Of a stretch of DNA of 64,000 nucleotides, positions 36,125-44,945 are shown in pieces. The DNA is from Chryseobacterium formosum (GTDB lineage: Bacteria > Bacteroidota > Bacteroidia > Flavobacteriales > Weeksellaceae), in NCBI RefSeq assembly GCF_026460885.1, contig NZ_JAOVZW010000008.1, forward strand, positions 394,432 through 458,431, in the 5' to 3' direction. Below the pieces are notes generated by a model. The model was not told the DNA's origin, searched no databases, and worked only from the letters and a program-made list of their open reading frames with translations. The position numbers and the translations under genes were made by a program. How positions within the stretch are numbered: the first letter of the stretch is position 1; each line of letters starts with the position of its first letter.

Positions 36125-36262
36125 CATTAATCTTCGAAAAGTTAAAAAATACTTTGAAAAAAGAATGATAATATCATAATAAAAAATTAAACACTCATTC
36201 ATTTTTGAGTGATATATTATAATGAATAAGACTTGGGTTTAATATCCGGGTCTTATTTTTTT
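36125..36262 (+). ncRNA. Candidate small RNA from promoter copy 3
   Basis: A transcript from copy 3 would start near 36125 and end at the terminator at 36262, about 138 nt. It contains a hairpin CACTCA / TGAGTG (36192-36212) and the terminator stem. Only trivial frames are present (for example MNKTWV then stop). It may be a regulated sRNA or the remains of a promoter whose gene was lost. Confidence 0.4.
36225..36262 (+). terminator. Rho-independent terminator
   Basis: A 12-bp stem AATAAGACTTGG / CCGGGTCTTATT (two G-T pairs) followed by nine or more T. It would end both pgl read-through and the copy-3 transcript. Confidence 0.88.
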
Positions 36263-36415
36263 TTATCCAAATTTTGCAGATAAAAATTTCAATTTTATTT
36301 ATAAAATACTGATAATCATGATTTTAATTTTGTGTTATTCTCTTTGTAGATCACTATACTTAAGTATGTCTGAAATTCAATAAAAGTAAATTTAATTTTT
36401 TTTCAATAAAAATGA

Positions 36416-36463
36416 TTTATTAAACTAGTTAAATGTGCAGGGTTTCCCGTCGCCCTAAATTTG
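36416..36463 (+). promoter_or_regulatory. Operator-promoter module, copy 4
   Basis: TTTATTAAACTAGTTAAATG at 36416-36435 and TAAATTTG at 36456-36463. The downstream bases GTCATATCAAAATC also match copy 1. It drives the isochorismatase-like gene, with an 85-nt leader. The rest of the 36263-36415 gap shows nothing else. Confidence 0.85.
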
Positions 36464-36547
36464 TCATATCAAAATCAAACAGATATTAAAAAGATTTTGA
36501 AAATCGATCACACATTATAACAAAACAACATTTAAAAATCAAACATT

Positions 36548-37237
36548 ATGAAAAAGTTAATCTTAACATTCGCAACAGTAGTATTATCAGTAACAGCATT
36601 TGCTCAGAAACCTGGAAAATCGATGTTGAACCCAACCAACCACGCTTTGGTTTTAATTGACCACGAAGGACAAATGGCGTTCGCTACAAAAAGCATCAGT
36701 ATGGAAGAATTGAGGAACAATGTTGCTTTGATTGCAGGTGGTTCAAAAATCTTCAACATTCCAACTGTGGTGACTACAGTTGCAGAAAAATCTTTTGCAG
36801 GACCCGTTTTTCCGGAAATCTCAGAAGCTTATCCTGAATCGACTAGCGGATATGTAGACAGAACGACGATGAATACTTGGGAAGATTTGAACGCTCACAA
36901 AGCGATTACAGGAAAAAACAAAAAGAAATTGGTTTTGGCTGGTCTGTGGACGAGCGTTTGTATCGTAGGCCCGGCTTTATCGGCCATCGATGAAGGTTAT
37001 GAAGTGTATGTGATTACGGACGCTTCAGGTGATATTTCAAAAGAAGCTCACGACCAAGCGGTTACAAGAATGGTTCAAGCGGGTGCACATCCGATTACAT
37101 CTGTTCAGTATGTTCTTGAATTACAGAGAGATTGGTCTAGAAAAGAAACTTACAAACCGGTCAATGATTTAATGAAAAAATATGGTGGTGCTTACGGATT
37201 GGGAATTCAGTATGCTCAGGATATGCTTAAACACTAA
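36548..37237 (+). CDS. Secreted isochorismatase-family hydrolase (YcaC-like)
   Basis: 229 residues with a signal peptide (LILTFATVVLSVTAFAQ). The cysteine-hydrolase core has the Asp in ALVLIDHEG and the nucleophile Cys in LAGLWTSVCIVGPALSA, with GYEVYVITDASGDIS after it. This family hydrolyses amide or vinyl-ether substrates. Export to the periplasm is unusual for it. It is the first gene after promoter copy 4; a terminator-like hairpin separates it from the amidohydrolase. Confidence 0.85.
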   Translation: MKKLILTFATVVLSVTAFAQKPGKSMLNPTNHALVLIDHEGQMAFATKSISMEELRNNVALIAGGSKIFNIPTVVTTVAEKSFAGPVFPEISEAYPESTSGYVDRTTMNTWEDLNAHKAITGKNKKKLVLAGLWTSVCIVGPALSAIDEGYEVYVITDASGDISKEAHDQAVTRMVQAGAHPITSVQYVLELQRDWSRKETYKPVNDLMKKYGGAYGLGIQYAQDMLKH

Positions 37238-37253
37238 TCAAATTTCAACAGAG

Positions 37254-37280
37254 GCAGGTTGAAACCGACCTGCTTTTTTC
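37254..37280 (+). terminator. Intra-cluster terminator or attenuator
   Basis: 8-bp stem GCAGGTTG / CGACCTGC with loop AAAC and six T. It probably reduces, rather than abolishes, expression of the following amidohydrolase, which has no obvious promoter of its own. Confidence 0.8.
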
Positions 37281-37303
37281 TTCAAACCATTAAAAAGTAC
37301 ATT

Positions 37304-39076
37304 ATGAAACCTCTCCATAAAATTCTATTCTCATTCGTCTTAGGTGCCGGATTGTTTAACGCTCAGAAAGCAGATTTAATAGTAACGAACGGAAAAATCA
37401 CGACAATGGATGATAAAAATCCGGAAGTTCAGGCGGTTGCCATTAAAGACAACAAAATTTTCCAAACCGGAACAAATGCTCAGATTTTAAAACTGAAAGG
37501 AAGCGCTACAAAAATCATCGATGCTAAAGGAAACCGTGTGATTCCTGGATTGTTTGACAGTCATTTGCATGTCATCCGTGGTGGAAGATTTTACAATACA
37601 GAACTTCGCTGGGACGGTGTTAAAACTTTGAAAAGAGCTTTGGAAATGTTAAAAGAGCAGTCTCAGAGAACACCAAAAGGGCAGTGGGTAAGAGTAATCG
37701 GAGGCTGGAATGAATATCAGTTTGAAGAAAAAAGACTGCCGACTTTAGCAGAAATCAACGAAGCGACAGGCGATGTTCCGGCTTTCATGATGTATCTCTA
37801 CGGAAAAGCCTGGCTGAACAAATCAGGTTTAAAACAATTAAACATTACTGGTGAAACGCCAAATCCGGCTCAGGGCTTAATTGAAAAAGACAACAACGGC
37901 GACCCGACAGGTCTTTTGGTTGCAGAACCAAATGCATTTATTCTCTATTCAACTTTAGCAAAATTACCTGAGCTGACCGAAGCTGAAAAAGAAAATTCAA
38001 CGCTTCAATATATGACTGAACTGAATCGTCTTGGCGTAACAGCGGTAATGGATGCTGGCGGTGGTTTTCAAAACTTCCCAGATGATTACGGAACAACTGA
38101 TGCTTTAAATAAAAAAGGAAAAATTACCGTTCGTTTGCCTTACTATTTATTTGCTCAGAAAAAAGGTTCTGAATTAGCAGACTATACAAAATGGACAGGA
38201 ATGGTAGACATCGATGACCACGGGCACAACGACCACAACGGAATTGATTATCACGTAGAAGGCGGAGGCGAAAATCTGGTTTCAGACGGTGCTGATTTTG
38301 AAAATTTCCTTTTCCCAAGACCGGAATTGCCAGCAACGATGGAGAAAAGTATGAAAGAAGTCGTAAGTCTTTTGGTGAAAAAAAGATGGCCTTTCAGAAT
38401 TCACGCAACTTATAATGAAAGCATTACCAGATTCTTAAATGTGATTGAAGAAGTGAATAAAGAGACACCTTTGAACGGATTGGTTTGGTTTTTTGACCAC
38501 GCAGAAACAGTTTCTGAAGACAACATGAAACGCATCAAAGCTTTAAACGGCGGAATTGCAGTACAGCACAGAATGGCGTATCAGGGTGAAAGTTTCATCC
38601 ACCGTTATGGGAAAAAAGAGGCTTTAGCTTCTCCGCCTGTTAAAAAAATGCTCGAGATGGGAATTCCTGTAGGATTGGGAACAGACGGAACCAGAGTCGC
38701 AAGTTATAATCCGTGGGTGGCTTTGTACTGGATTACATCAGGAAAAACTTTGGGCGGGACTCAGGTGATGGCAAAAGAAAATGCTCTGGACAGAAAAACA
38801 GCGTTGTCACTTTCCACTTTTGGAGGATATGAATTGATAAAGGATTATGAAAAGGGAAAAATCAAAAAAGGATATTTCGCTGACCTTACGATTTTAGATA
38901 AAGATTATTTCAGCGTCAATGAAGAAGAAATCAAAAAAATTACTTCAAAATTAACTATTGTTGACGGAAAAGTGGTTTATGGAGACGAAACCTACAAAAC
39001 AGTTTCTCCAGCTATACTTCCGGTTCTTCCGGAATGGTCTCCTGTAAAATATTACGGCGGATATCAAACGAAATAA
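37304..39076 (+). CDS. Secreted amidohydrolase (YtcJ-like)
   Basis: 590 residues from the ATG at 37304; an upstream TTG frame overlaps the terminator. A signal peptide (LHKILFSFVLGAGLFNAQ) precedes the amidohydrolase 3 domain. Metal ligands include LFDSHLHVIRGG near residue 80, with later RIHATYNES, FDHAET and GLGTDGTRVASYNPW. YtcJ-type enzymes cleave C-N bonds in diverse amides. Together with the isochorismatase-like hydrolase it suggests extracytoplasmic breakdown of an amide compound. Confidence 0.87.
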   Translation: MKPLHKILFSFVLGAGLFNAQKADLIVTNGKITTMDDKNPEVQAVAIKDNKIFQTGTNAQILKLKGSATKIIDAKGNRVIPGLFDSHLHVIRGGRFYNTELRWDGVKTLKRALEMLKEQSQRTPKGQWVRVIGGWNEYQFEEKRLPTLAEINEATGDVPAFMMYLYGKAWLNKSGLKQLNITGETPNPAQGLIEKDNNGDPTGLLVAEPNAFILYSTLAKLPELTEAEKENSTLQYMTELNRLGVTAVMDAGGGFQNFPDDYGTTDALNKKGKITVRLPYYLFAQKKGSELADYTKWTGMVDIDDHGHNDHNGIDYHVEGGGENLVSDGADFENFLFPRPELPATMEKSMKEVVSLLVKKRWPFRIHATYNESITRFLNVIEEVNKETPLNGLVWFFDHAETVSEDNMKRIKALNGGIAVQHRMAYQGESFIHRYGKKEALASPPVKKMLEMGIPVGLGTDGTRVASYNPWVALYWITSGKTLGGTQVMAKENALDRKTALSLSTFGGYELIKDYEKGKIKKGYFADLTILDKDYFSVNEEEIKKITSKLTIVDGKVVYGDETYKTVSPAILPVLPEWSPVKYYGGYQTK

Positions 39077-39105
39077 CTAATTCCTGAAAACTCAAACCTA
39101 AATCA

Positions 39106-40476
39106 ATGAAAAAGCTAAATCTAATACTATTTATCACTCAGATTTTTCTTTCGGTAAATGTCTCCGCACAATTTAAACTGATGAGGTTTGATGAAAATTA
39201 TTCCACATACAAAGATTCTGCAGACACATTTTACAATTCCATCAAATACATTCCGCTTTCTGAAAAAAATAACAATAAATATTTATCATTAGGCGGAGAG
39301 GCGAGAGCAGAGTTTGTAGAATTTAATAATGAAGATTGGGGAAGATTGGGAATCGGAAGCAATCCGTTTTTTATCCAGAGATATACGGTTCACGCAGATT
39401 TGCATTTAGGTTCAAGAGTGCGAGTGTTCGGACAGTTGAGAAGTGCTTGGGAAAACGGAAGAAAAAACGGGCCGAGACCGATTGACGAAGACCATCTGAA
39501 TGTTCAAAACCTTTTCATAGACGTTGATGTGATTAAAAATGAAAAAGAAAAACTGACCGTTCGTGCAGGAAGACAGGAGCTGGATTATGGAAGCGGAAGA
39601 TTGATTTCTGTACGAGAAGGTCCGAACTTGAGACTCTATTTTGACGGACTGAAACTGATGTACAAAAGAGGAAATTTCAAATCGGATGCGTTTATGATGA
39701 TGGCGAGTGAAATCGGTACGGGAGTTTTTGACAACAAACCTTTAAAATCGGTCAACCTTTGGGGAAGTTACAATACTTTAGTTCTTCCGAAAAGCGGAAA
39801 TTTAGAGTTCTATTATCTGGGAATTCACAGAAAAGAATCACGTTTCGAAGACGGAATAGGAGACGAGACAAGACATACTTTGGGTGGAAGATTTTACAGA
39901 TACGGTGGTGGTTTTATTTACAACTTTGAAGGCGCTTATCAGTTCGGGAATTTCAATAAAGGAACAATCAGCGCGTGGACAGCTTCTGCAGATATTGGTT
40001 ATATGTTTGAAAATGTAAAAGGAAAACCAACCATCAATCTTCGAAACGATTACATTTCCGGAGACCGAAACAGAGAAGATGGCAAATTGGGAACTTTCAA
40101 TCCATTATATCCAAAAGGTGGTTATTTCGGATTCAATCCACAAATCGGACCTGTGAATTTGATTGACATTCATCCTTATGTAACCGTAGATTTGAATAGT
40201 AAAATGACGGTTCAGGCCGATGTGGTTTTCAACTGGAGATATTCTACGCAGGACGGCGTTTATAGACCGAGCGGTTCTTTAAATCTGACTTCAATGAATT
40301 CTAAAAAGAAATACATCGGGACGGCTTTCCTTGGAAGCTTTAATTATAAAATCAATAAATCTTTCACGTTTAATACAGGAATTCAATATTTCAAAACGGG
40401 AGAGTTTGTAGACGATATTATCGAAAATGATAAAAACGGACTTTTTATTAATTCAAGAATTGTCTTCAAATTTTAA
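39106..40476 (+). CDS. Alginate-export-family outer membrane channel
   Basis: 456 residues with a signal peptide (LFITQIFLSVNVSAQ). It is followed by a beta-barrel of the alginate_exp (AlgE-like) type: SLGGEARAEFVEFNNEDWG, then VRAGRQELDYGSGRLISVREGPN, ending in Phe (NSRIVFKF) as outer membrane barrels do. It lies 29 nt after the amidohydrolase, so it probably brings in the substrate for, or exports the product of, the secreted hydrolases. Confidence 0.85.
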   Translation: MKKLNLILFITQIFLSVNVSAQFKLMRFDENYSTYKDSADTFYNSIKYIPLSEKNNNKYLSLGGEARAEFVEFNNEDWGRLGIGSNPFFIQRYTVHADLHLGSRVRVFGQLRSAWENGRKNGPRPIDEDHLNVQNLFIDVDVIKNEKEKLTVRAGRQELDYGSGRLISVREGPNLRLYFDGLKLMYKRGNFKSDAFMMMASEIGTGVFDNKPLKSVNLWGSYNTLVLPKSGNLEFYYLGIHRKESRFEDGIGDETRHTLGGRFYRYGGGFIYNFEGAYQFGNFNKGTISAWTASADIGYMFENVKGKPTINLRNDYISGDRNREDGKLGTFNPLYPKGGYFGFNPQIGPVNLIDIHPYVTVDLNSKMTVQADVVFNWRYSTQDGVYRPSGSLNLTSMNSKKKYIGTAFLGSFNYKINKSFTFNTGIQYFKTGEFVDDIIENDKNGLFINSRIVFKF

Positions 40477-40565
40477 TGAATTAATTTGAAAATTTGAGAA
40501 TGCGGTAATTTGAAAATTACTTTCAATAGCTATCCCACATCAATGGCAGAATCTATTTCTGAAAC

Positions 40566-40573
40566 TACCTTTG
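40566..40573 (+). promoter_or_regulatory. -7 promoter box TACCTTTG
   Basis: Lies 48 nt before the M17-domain gene. No clear -33 element is visible. Confidence 0.4.
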
Positions 40574-40621
40574 ATAAACATTATAACTACAATAAAACTT
40601 TAAATTTTAAAACAAATTATT

Positions 40622-41365
40622 ATGAAAAATATACTAAAAAATACAATAAACAAATCATTATTGATTGCAGGTTTAGTTTTCTCGACTTTAACTTTCGCAC
40701 AAAATACAACAGCGAATTCTTCTTCAACTCCTGCAAAAATCGGAACATCCAAAAACTGGGGTTCAGTGGATGGGATTTCAATGATAGGATTGGTTCAGGG
40801 ACCATCTTCAGCCGACGCTCAACTGCAGGTGGCCTGTGTTTTTGAATATACAGATAATGACATTCACAGTGCTCAGGCATTGCCAGCAAACCTGAACGGA
40901 TTGGTACATCTGGATGAAGCTTTAAAGGGTGAATTTACCAAAATCAGACAGTCGGGTCAGTTCAAAGGACATTCTTTGGAAACTCTTTTGATTTCTCCTC
41001 CAAAAGGTTCTATGTCTGCAAAAAAACTATTGCTCATCGGCTTGGGAGACAGAAGCAAATTTACCCCTGAACTGATGACTTCAGTAGGAGAGGTCGCAGC
41101 CCGTGAAGCAATGAGACTGGGCGTGACCAACTTTGCCTTTGCCAGCGATTTAAAAGATGGCGGAATTGATTCTCCAACGGCTCTGATTGCAGGAAATGTG
41201 GTAAAAGGTATTGTCTTAGCAAACCGTTCTGAAAATTATTTGAAAGAACATAACCTTTCCAAAACAAAAAAACTTGAAAAAGTATATCTGTTGGCTGGTC
41301 CCTCTTTCTTTGAAATTGCAGGTGGTGGTATTCAGGCTGCGATTGCGGAAGTGAATGAGAAATAA
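40622..41365 (+). CDS. Secreted M17 peptidase N-terminal-domain protein
   Basis: 247 residues: a signal peptide (SLLIAGLVFSTLTFAQ), then a stretch resembling the N-terminal macro-like domain of leucyl aminopeptidase (LLIGLGDRSKFTPELMTSVGEVAAREAMRLGV). The C-terminal zinc-peptidase domain of M17 enzymes is absent, and the frame ends at a normal stop before a terminator. It is therefore not an aminopeptidase by itself. A ligand- or nucleotide-binding role in the periplasm is possible. Confidence 0.78.
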   Translation: MKNILKNTINKSLLIAGLVFSTLTFAQNTTANSSSTPAKIGTSKNWGSVDGISMIGLVQGPSSADAQLQVACVFEYTDNDIHSAQALPANLNGLVHLDEALKGEFTKIRQSGQFKGHSLETLLISPPKGSMSAKKLLLIGLGDRSKFTPELMTSVGEVAAREAMRLGVTNFAFASDLKDGGIDSPTALIAGNVVKGIVLANRSENYLKEHNLSKTKKLEKVYLLAGPSFFEIAGGGIQAAIAEVNEK

Positions 41366-41432
41366 ACTTGACTAATTAATTGCAACTAAATATCAATCAG
41401 TTTTTATTAGCTTAAAATTTAAATATCAAATC

Positions 41433-41467
41433 AAAACAACGTCAATAAATCTATTGGCGTTGTTTTT
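41433..41467 (+). terminator. Rho-independent terminator
   Basis: Long stem AAAACAACGTCAATA / TATTGGCGTTGTTTT with one G-T pair, ending in T. It closes the secreted-hydrolase cluster. Confidence 0.88.
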
Positions 41468-41510
41468 CACAGAGATAAGCTTTTGAAAAAATTTTTTTTA
41501 AAGATTTAGA

Positions 41511-41522
41511 TTAAACGATTAA
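41511..41522 (+). promoter_or_regulatory. LacI-type operator 1 (TTAAACGATTAA)
   Basis: A near-palindrome with the central CG typical of LacI-family sites. It matches the second site at 42759 in 11 of 12 bases. It lies about 210 nt before the lacI-type gene, in an otherwise empty 41468-41733 gap. Autoregulation is inferred. Confidence 0.55.
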
Positions 41523-41733
41523 CCAAAATTTAATATTAGAATAGTAATTATTAAAGATAAATTAATGTCTGAATTTAAATTAATTTTTAATGTATTGATT
41601 GTGTGTGGGTTATATATGATTTCTTGTTTATAGAAAAATTTGCCAAATTACACTTTTTTCTGAAATGACGAAAAAAAATCAACTCTTGTTTTTTTAATTT
41701 ATTATTAAATACTTTGCATTGTAAATCAGAACA

Positions 41734-42741
41734 ATGAAACGAGCATCCATTAAAGACATTGCCAGAATTGCCGGAGTTTCCGTTGCAACCGTTTCGTATG
41801 TTCTGAACCGAAAAGAAGGACAGAGAATCAGCGAGGATACAAAGAAAAAAATTTTTGAAATAGCTGAAACGATTAACTATACTCCAAATAAGATTGCCCG
41901 AAGTCTTCAGAATAATAAAAGTAAATTATTAGGGCTGATTGTAGCAGATATTTCCAATGATTTTTATTCCAGTATTGCCAGAAGTCTGGAAGACAGGGCT
42001 TTAAAGCTGGGTTACACTTTGATTATCGGAAGTTCTGATGAAAATGCAGAGAAGTTTGAAAAACTGATTGACCTGTTTTCCCAACAACAGGTTGATGGGA
42101 TGATTGTTGCTCCAGTCGCCGGTTCGGAACTTATCCTGCAGAAGTTATTAGATAAAAACTATCCTTTGGTCACAATCGACAGATATCTTAAAGGTATCAA
42201 TGTTCCTGGGGTGATATTGAATAACAGAGAGATTGCGGAAAGTACAACCTCTTATCTGTTGGAAAAGGATTTTGATGAGATGATCTATTTAGGTTATGAT
42301 ACGCAATTGCCTCACCTTTTAGACAGAAAGGCTGGATTTAAAACTGGCATTGTAGAGTCAGGAAAGATAGTTAAAGTAAAATATATAGCTGTGGGTCTGG
42401 AAAATATCACGGAAGAAATTCAGTTTCAACTTAAACTGTCTTTAGGTGAAAATCCAAAGAATACCGCTTTATATTTCTCGAGTAATAAACTTGCTGTTGC
42501 CGGTCTGGCTTATCTTGTGAAAAATAATATCAAAGTGCCTGAACAGGTTTCTGTACTTGCTTTTGATGAGACTGAAGCCTACAAATTATTTCCTTCAGAA
42601 ATCACTTTTGTAAAACAGCCATTGGAAGAAATGGCAGATGAAGCTATTAAATTGCTTGATAATCAAATTAACCAATACAGTTCTACAGCAAAAAAAGTAA
42701 CGCTGTCAGGAGAATTAATCATTAAAAATTCAATAAAATAA
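41734..42741 (+). CDS. LacI-family transcriptional regulator
   Basis: 335 residues. The N-terminal helix-turn-helix and hinge read SIKDIARIAGVSVATVSYVLN and YTPNKIARSLQNNKS. A periplasmic-binding-protein-like sensor domain follows (LLGLIVADISNDFYSSIARSLE). It heads a sugar operon on the same strand. The sites at 41511 and 42759 are its likely operators, so it probably represses the kinase-permease-porin-epimerase genes until its sugar or a derived phosphate binds. Confidence 0.92.
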   Translation: MKRASIKDIARIAGVSVATVSYVLNRKEGQRISEDTKKKIFEIAETINYTPNKIARSLQNNKSKLLGLIVADISNDFYSSIARSLEDRALKLGYTLIIGSSDENAEKFEKLIDLFSQQQVDGMIVAPVAGSELILQKLLDKNYPLVTIDRYLKGINVPGVILNNREIAESTTSYLLEKDFDEMIYLGYDTQLPHLLDRKAGFKTGIVESGKIVKVKYIAVGLENITEEIQFQLKLSLGENPKNTALYFSSNKLAVAGLAYLVKNNIKVPEQVSVLAFDETEAYKLFPSEITFVKQPLEEMADEAIKLLDNQINQYSSTAKKVTLSGELIIKNSIK

Positions 42742-42758
42742 TTTTTTTACCAATTTAC

Positions 42759-42770
42759 TTAAACGTTTAA
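42759..42770 (+). promoter_or_regulatory. LacI-type operator 2 (TTAAACGTTTAA)
   Basis: A perfect 12-bp palindrome centred on CG, ending 7 nt before the kinase ATG. Binding here would block transcription into, or initiation at, the sugar genes. Confidence 0.7.
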
Positions 42771-42777
42771 TCAAATT

Positions 42778-43689
42778 ATGGATAATAATAAATCTTATGC
42801 CGTATGTTTCGGAGAAGTTCTCTGGGATATTTTTCCTACCGCATCACGAGCCGGTGGTGCACCGTTCAATGTGGCTTACAATCTTGACAAAATGGGAGTA
42901 GAAGTTCAGATGATCAGTAAAGTCGGGAATGATAAATTGGGAAATGAACTTCTGAATCAAATCAAAAACTGGAACATCTCAACAGATTTTATCCAGATTG
43001 ATAATGAAAAAGCAACAGGAACTGTCATTGCTAATTTCGACGAACACGGAGAAGCACATTATGATATTGTAGAGAATGTGGCCTGGGATCATATCAAAAT
43101 TACACAGGAACAAAAAGACTTAATTCAGAATTCCGAAGCTTTTGTTTTTGGAAGTCTGAGTGCCAGAAACGAGGTATCCAAAAATACACTTTTAAAATTG
43201 ATAGAACTTTCCAAATTCAGAGTTTTTGACGTCAATTTCCGTCCGCCTTTCATTGATTTTGATTTGATTAAAATTTTACTTCAGAAAGCTAATCTCGTAA
43301 AGATGAACAAAGCGGAATTGAGAACCATAATAGAATGTCTTGGCGAAGATTACATTGATGAAGATTACAGCATCAGGCATATTCAAAAACATTTTGACCT
43401 GAATGAGATCGTTCTTACAAAAGGAAGCAAAGGTGCAAGATATTTTGTGGGAGATAAAAGTTACAATTTCTCGGCAGTTTCGATAGAAATTAACGATACA
43501 GTAGGAAGCGGTGACTCTTTTCTAGCCGGCTTTTTATCGAAAAGAATTCAGGGGAAATCACCTGAAGAAATTATGAAACAGGCTGTTTCCCTTGGTGCTT
43601 TTATTACTTCAAAATCAGGTGCTTGCCCAGATTATACTTACGAAGAATTCAAATCTTTCCGTGAAGAGCATTACGGTCAAACTATTTAA
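42778..43689 (+). CDS. PfkB-family carbohydrate kinase (fructokinase-like)
   Basis: 303 residues. It begins CFGEVLWDIFPTASRAGGAPFNVAYNL, the fructokinase-type substrate-binding start. It ends with the ATP/anion-hole motif NDTVGSGDSFLAGFL, where Asp of GSGD is the catalytic base. It probably phosphorylates fructose (or a related ketose) made inside the cell by the epimerase encoded downstream. The next gene begins 10 nt later. Confidence 0.9.
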   Translation: MDNNKSYAVCFGEVLWDIFPTASRAGGAPFNVAYNLDKMGVEVQMISKVGNDKLGNELLNQIKNWNISTDFIQIDNEKATGTVIANFDEHGEAHYDIVENVAWDHIKITQEQKDLIQNSEAFVFGSLSARNEVSKNTLLKLIELSKFRVFDVNFRPPFIDFDLIKILLQKANLVKMNKAELRTIIECLGEDYIDEDYSIRHIQKHFDLNEIVLTKGSKGARYFVGDKSYNFSAVSIEINDTVGSGDSFLAGFLSKRIQGKSPEEIMKQAVSLGAFITSKSGACPDYTYEEFKSFREEHYGQTI

Positions 43690-43699
43690 AATCAACACT

Positions 43700-44944
43700 A
43701 TGAATACTGCAAAATTTACAGAAAAGAAATATTATGTCATATTGGCATTTGTGATTTCACTATTTTTCTTTTGGGCAATCGCTTTGACGATGGGCGACGT
43801 TCTGAACAAACATTTCCAGAATGTTTTGAATATCTCCAAATCAAAATCTGGATTAGTACAGCTTTCAATTTTTGGAGCTTATGCACTGATGGGAATTCCG
43901 GCGGGTTTGTTTATGAAGAAATTTGGTTACAAAATGGGTGTTATCCTGGGATTGTCATTGTTTGCGTTGGGTTCATTTCTTTTCATTCCGGCAGCAAACC
44001 AAATGTCATTTGACTTTTTCAGAATTGCACTTTTTGTATTGGCAATGGGAATGGCGACTTTGGAAACTGTTGCACATCCTTTTGTTGCAGCTTTAGGAAA
44101 TGAAAAAACGAGTGATCAAAGAGTGAATTTCGCTCAGTCTTTCAATGGTTTGGGAGCGATTATCGGTCCGCTTTTGGGAGGCTATTTTATCTTCGGAAAG
44201 TCTGGTCTGGATGATAATTCATTGGATTCCGTCAAAGATCTTTACACTTGGATTGGCGTTGTGATCTTGACTATCACTATTATTTTTTCTTTTATTAAAG
44301 TTCCAAGTTTGAAGGATCCCCACGCAGAAGATATTCAAATCTCTGAGAACGAAAATGGAGTAGAGGCTTCAATATCAGATCCTCACGCACCACTTTGGAA
44401 ACAACGACATTTTATATTTGCAGTGATCGCACAATTTTTCAATATCGCTGCACAAGGCGGAACCTGGGCCTATTTTATCAATTATGGTGTTGAGAAAATG
44501 AATCTTCCGGAAATTGAGGCTTCCTACTATTTTTCCCTTAGTATGGCGATGATGATGATCGGACGTTTTGTAGGAACATTTTTGATGAAATTCATCGCTC
44601 CGAATAAACTTCTTGCGGTTTTCACAATTTGTAATATTGTATTATGTTTGATTATTTCGCAAAGTTTCGGTTGGGCATCTTTCATCAGTTTAATATTATT
44701 GAATCTATTCCTAAGTGTTATGTACCCCACCATTTTCAGCCTTGGATTGAAGCGATTGGGCAATAGAGTTCCGCAGGCATCTTCTTTCCTTGTGATGGCG
44801 ATGTTTGGAGGTGCGGTATTTCCTCCTTTGATGGGAAAAATTGCTGAGAAAGATATTGCTCACGCTTATCTTCTTCCAATTGTTTGTTATGCTGTAATTC
44901 TATTGTTTGCTTTGAAATTCTACAAGCCAAAGACATTTAAATAA
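43700..44944 (+). CDS. MFS sugar permease (FucP/GluP type)
   Basis: 414 residues with 12 membrane helices, starting at MNTAKFTEKKYY; a longer frame runs back into the kinase gene and is not credible. Family signatures include LTMGDVLNKHFQ, GAYALMGIPAGLFMKK and NFAQSFNGLGAIIGPLLGGY. It imports a hexose by proton symport. Its place between kinase and porin makes it the inner-membrane transporter of this pathway. Confidence 0.9.
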   Translation: MNTAKFTEKKYYVILAFVISLFFFWAIALTMGDVLNKHFQNVLNISKSKSGLVQLSIFGAYALMGIPAGLFMKKFGYKMGVILGLSLFALGSFLFIPAANQMSFDFFRIALFVLAMGMATLETVAHPFVAALGNEKTSDQRVNFAQSFNGLGAIIGPLLGGYFIFGKSGLDDNSLDSVKDLYTWIGVVILTITIIFSFIKVPSLKDPHAEDIQISENENGVEASISDPHAPLWKQRHFIFAVIAQFFNIAAQGGTWAYFINYGVEKMNLPEIEASYYFSLSMAMMMIGRFVGTFLMKFIAPNKLLAVFTICNIVLCLIISQSFGWASFISLILLNLFLSVMYPTIFSLGLKRLGNRVPQASSFLVMAMFGGAVFPPLMGKIAEKDIAHAYLLPIVCYAVILLFALKFYKPKTFK

Positions 44945-44945
44945 G

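Noticed and set aside
40510..40845. 111-codon ORF overlapping the M17-domain gene
   Set aside because: It is an out-of-frame shadow; the other frame has a signal peptide and a recognisable domain.
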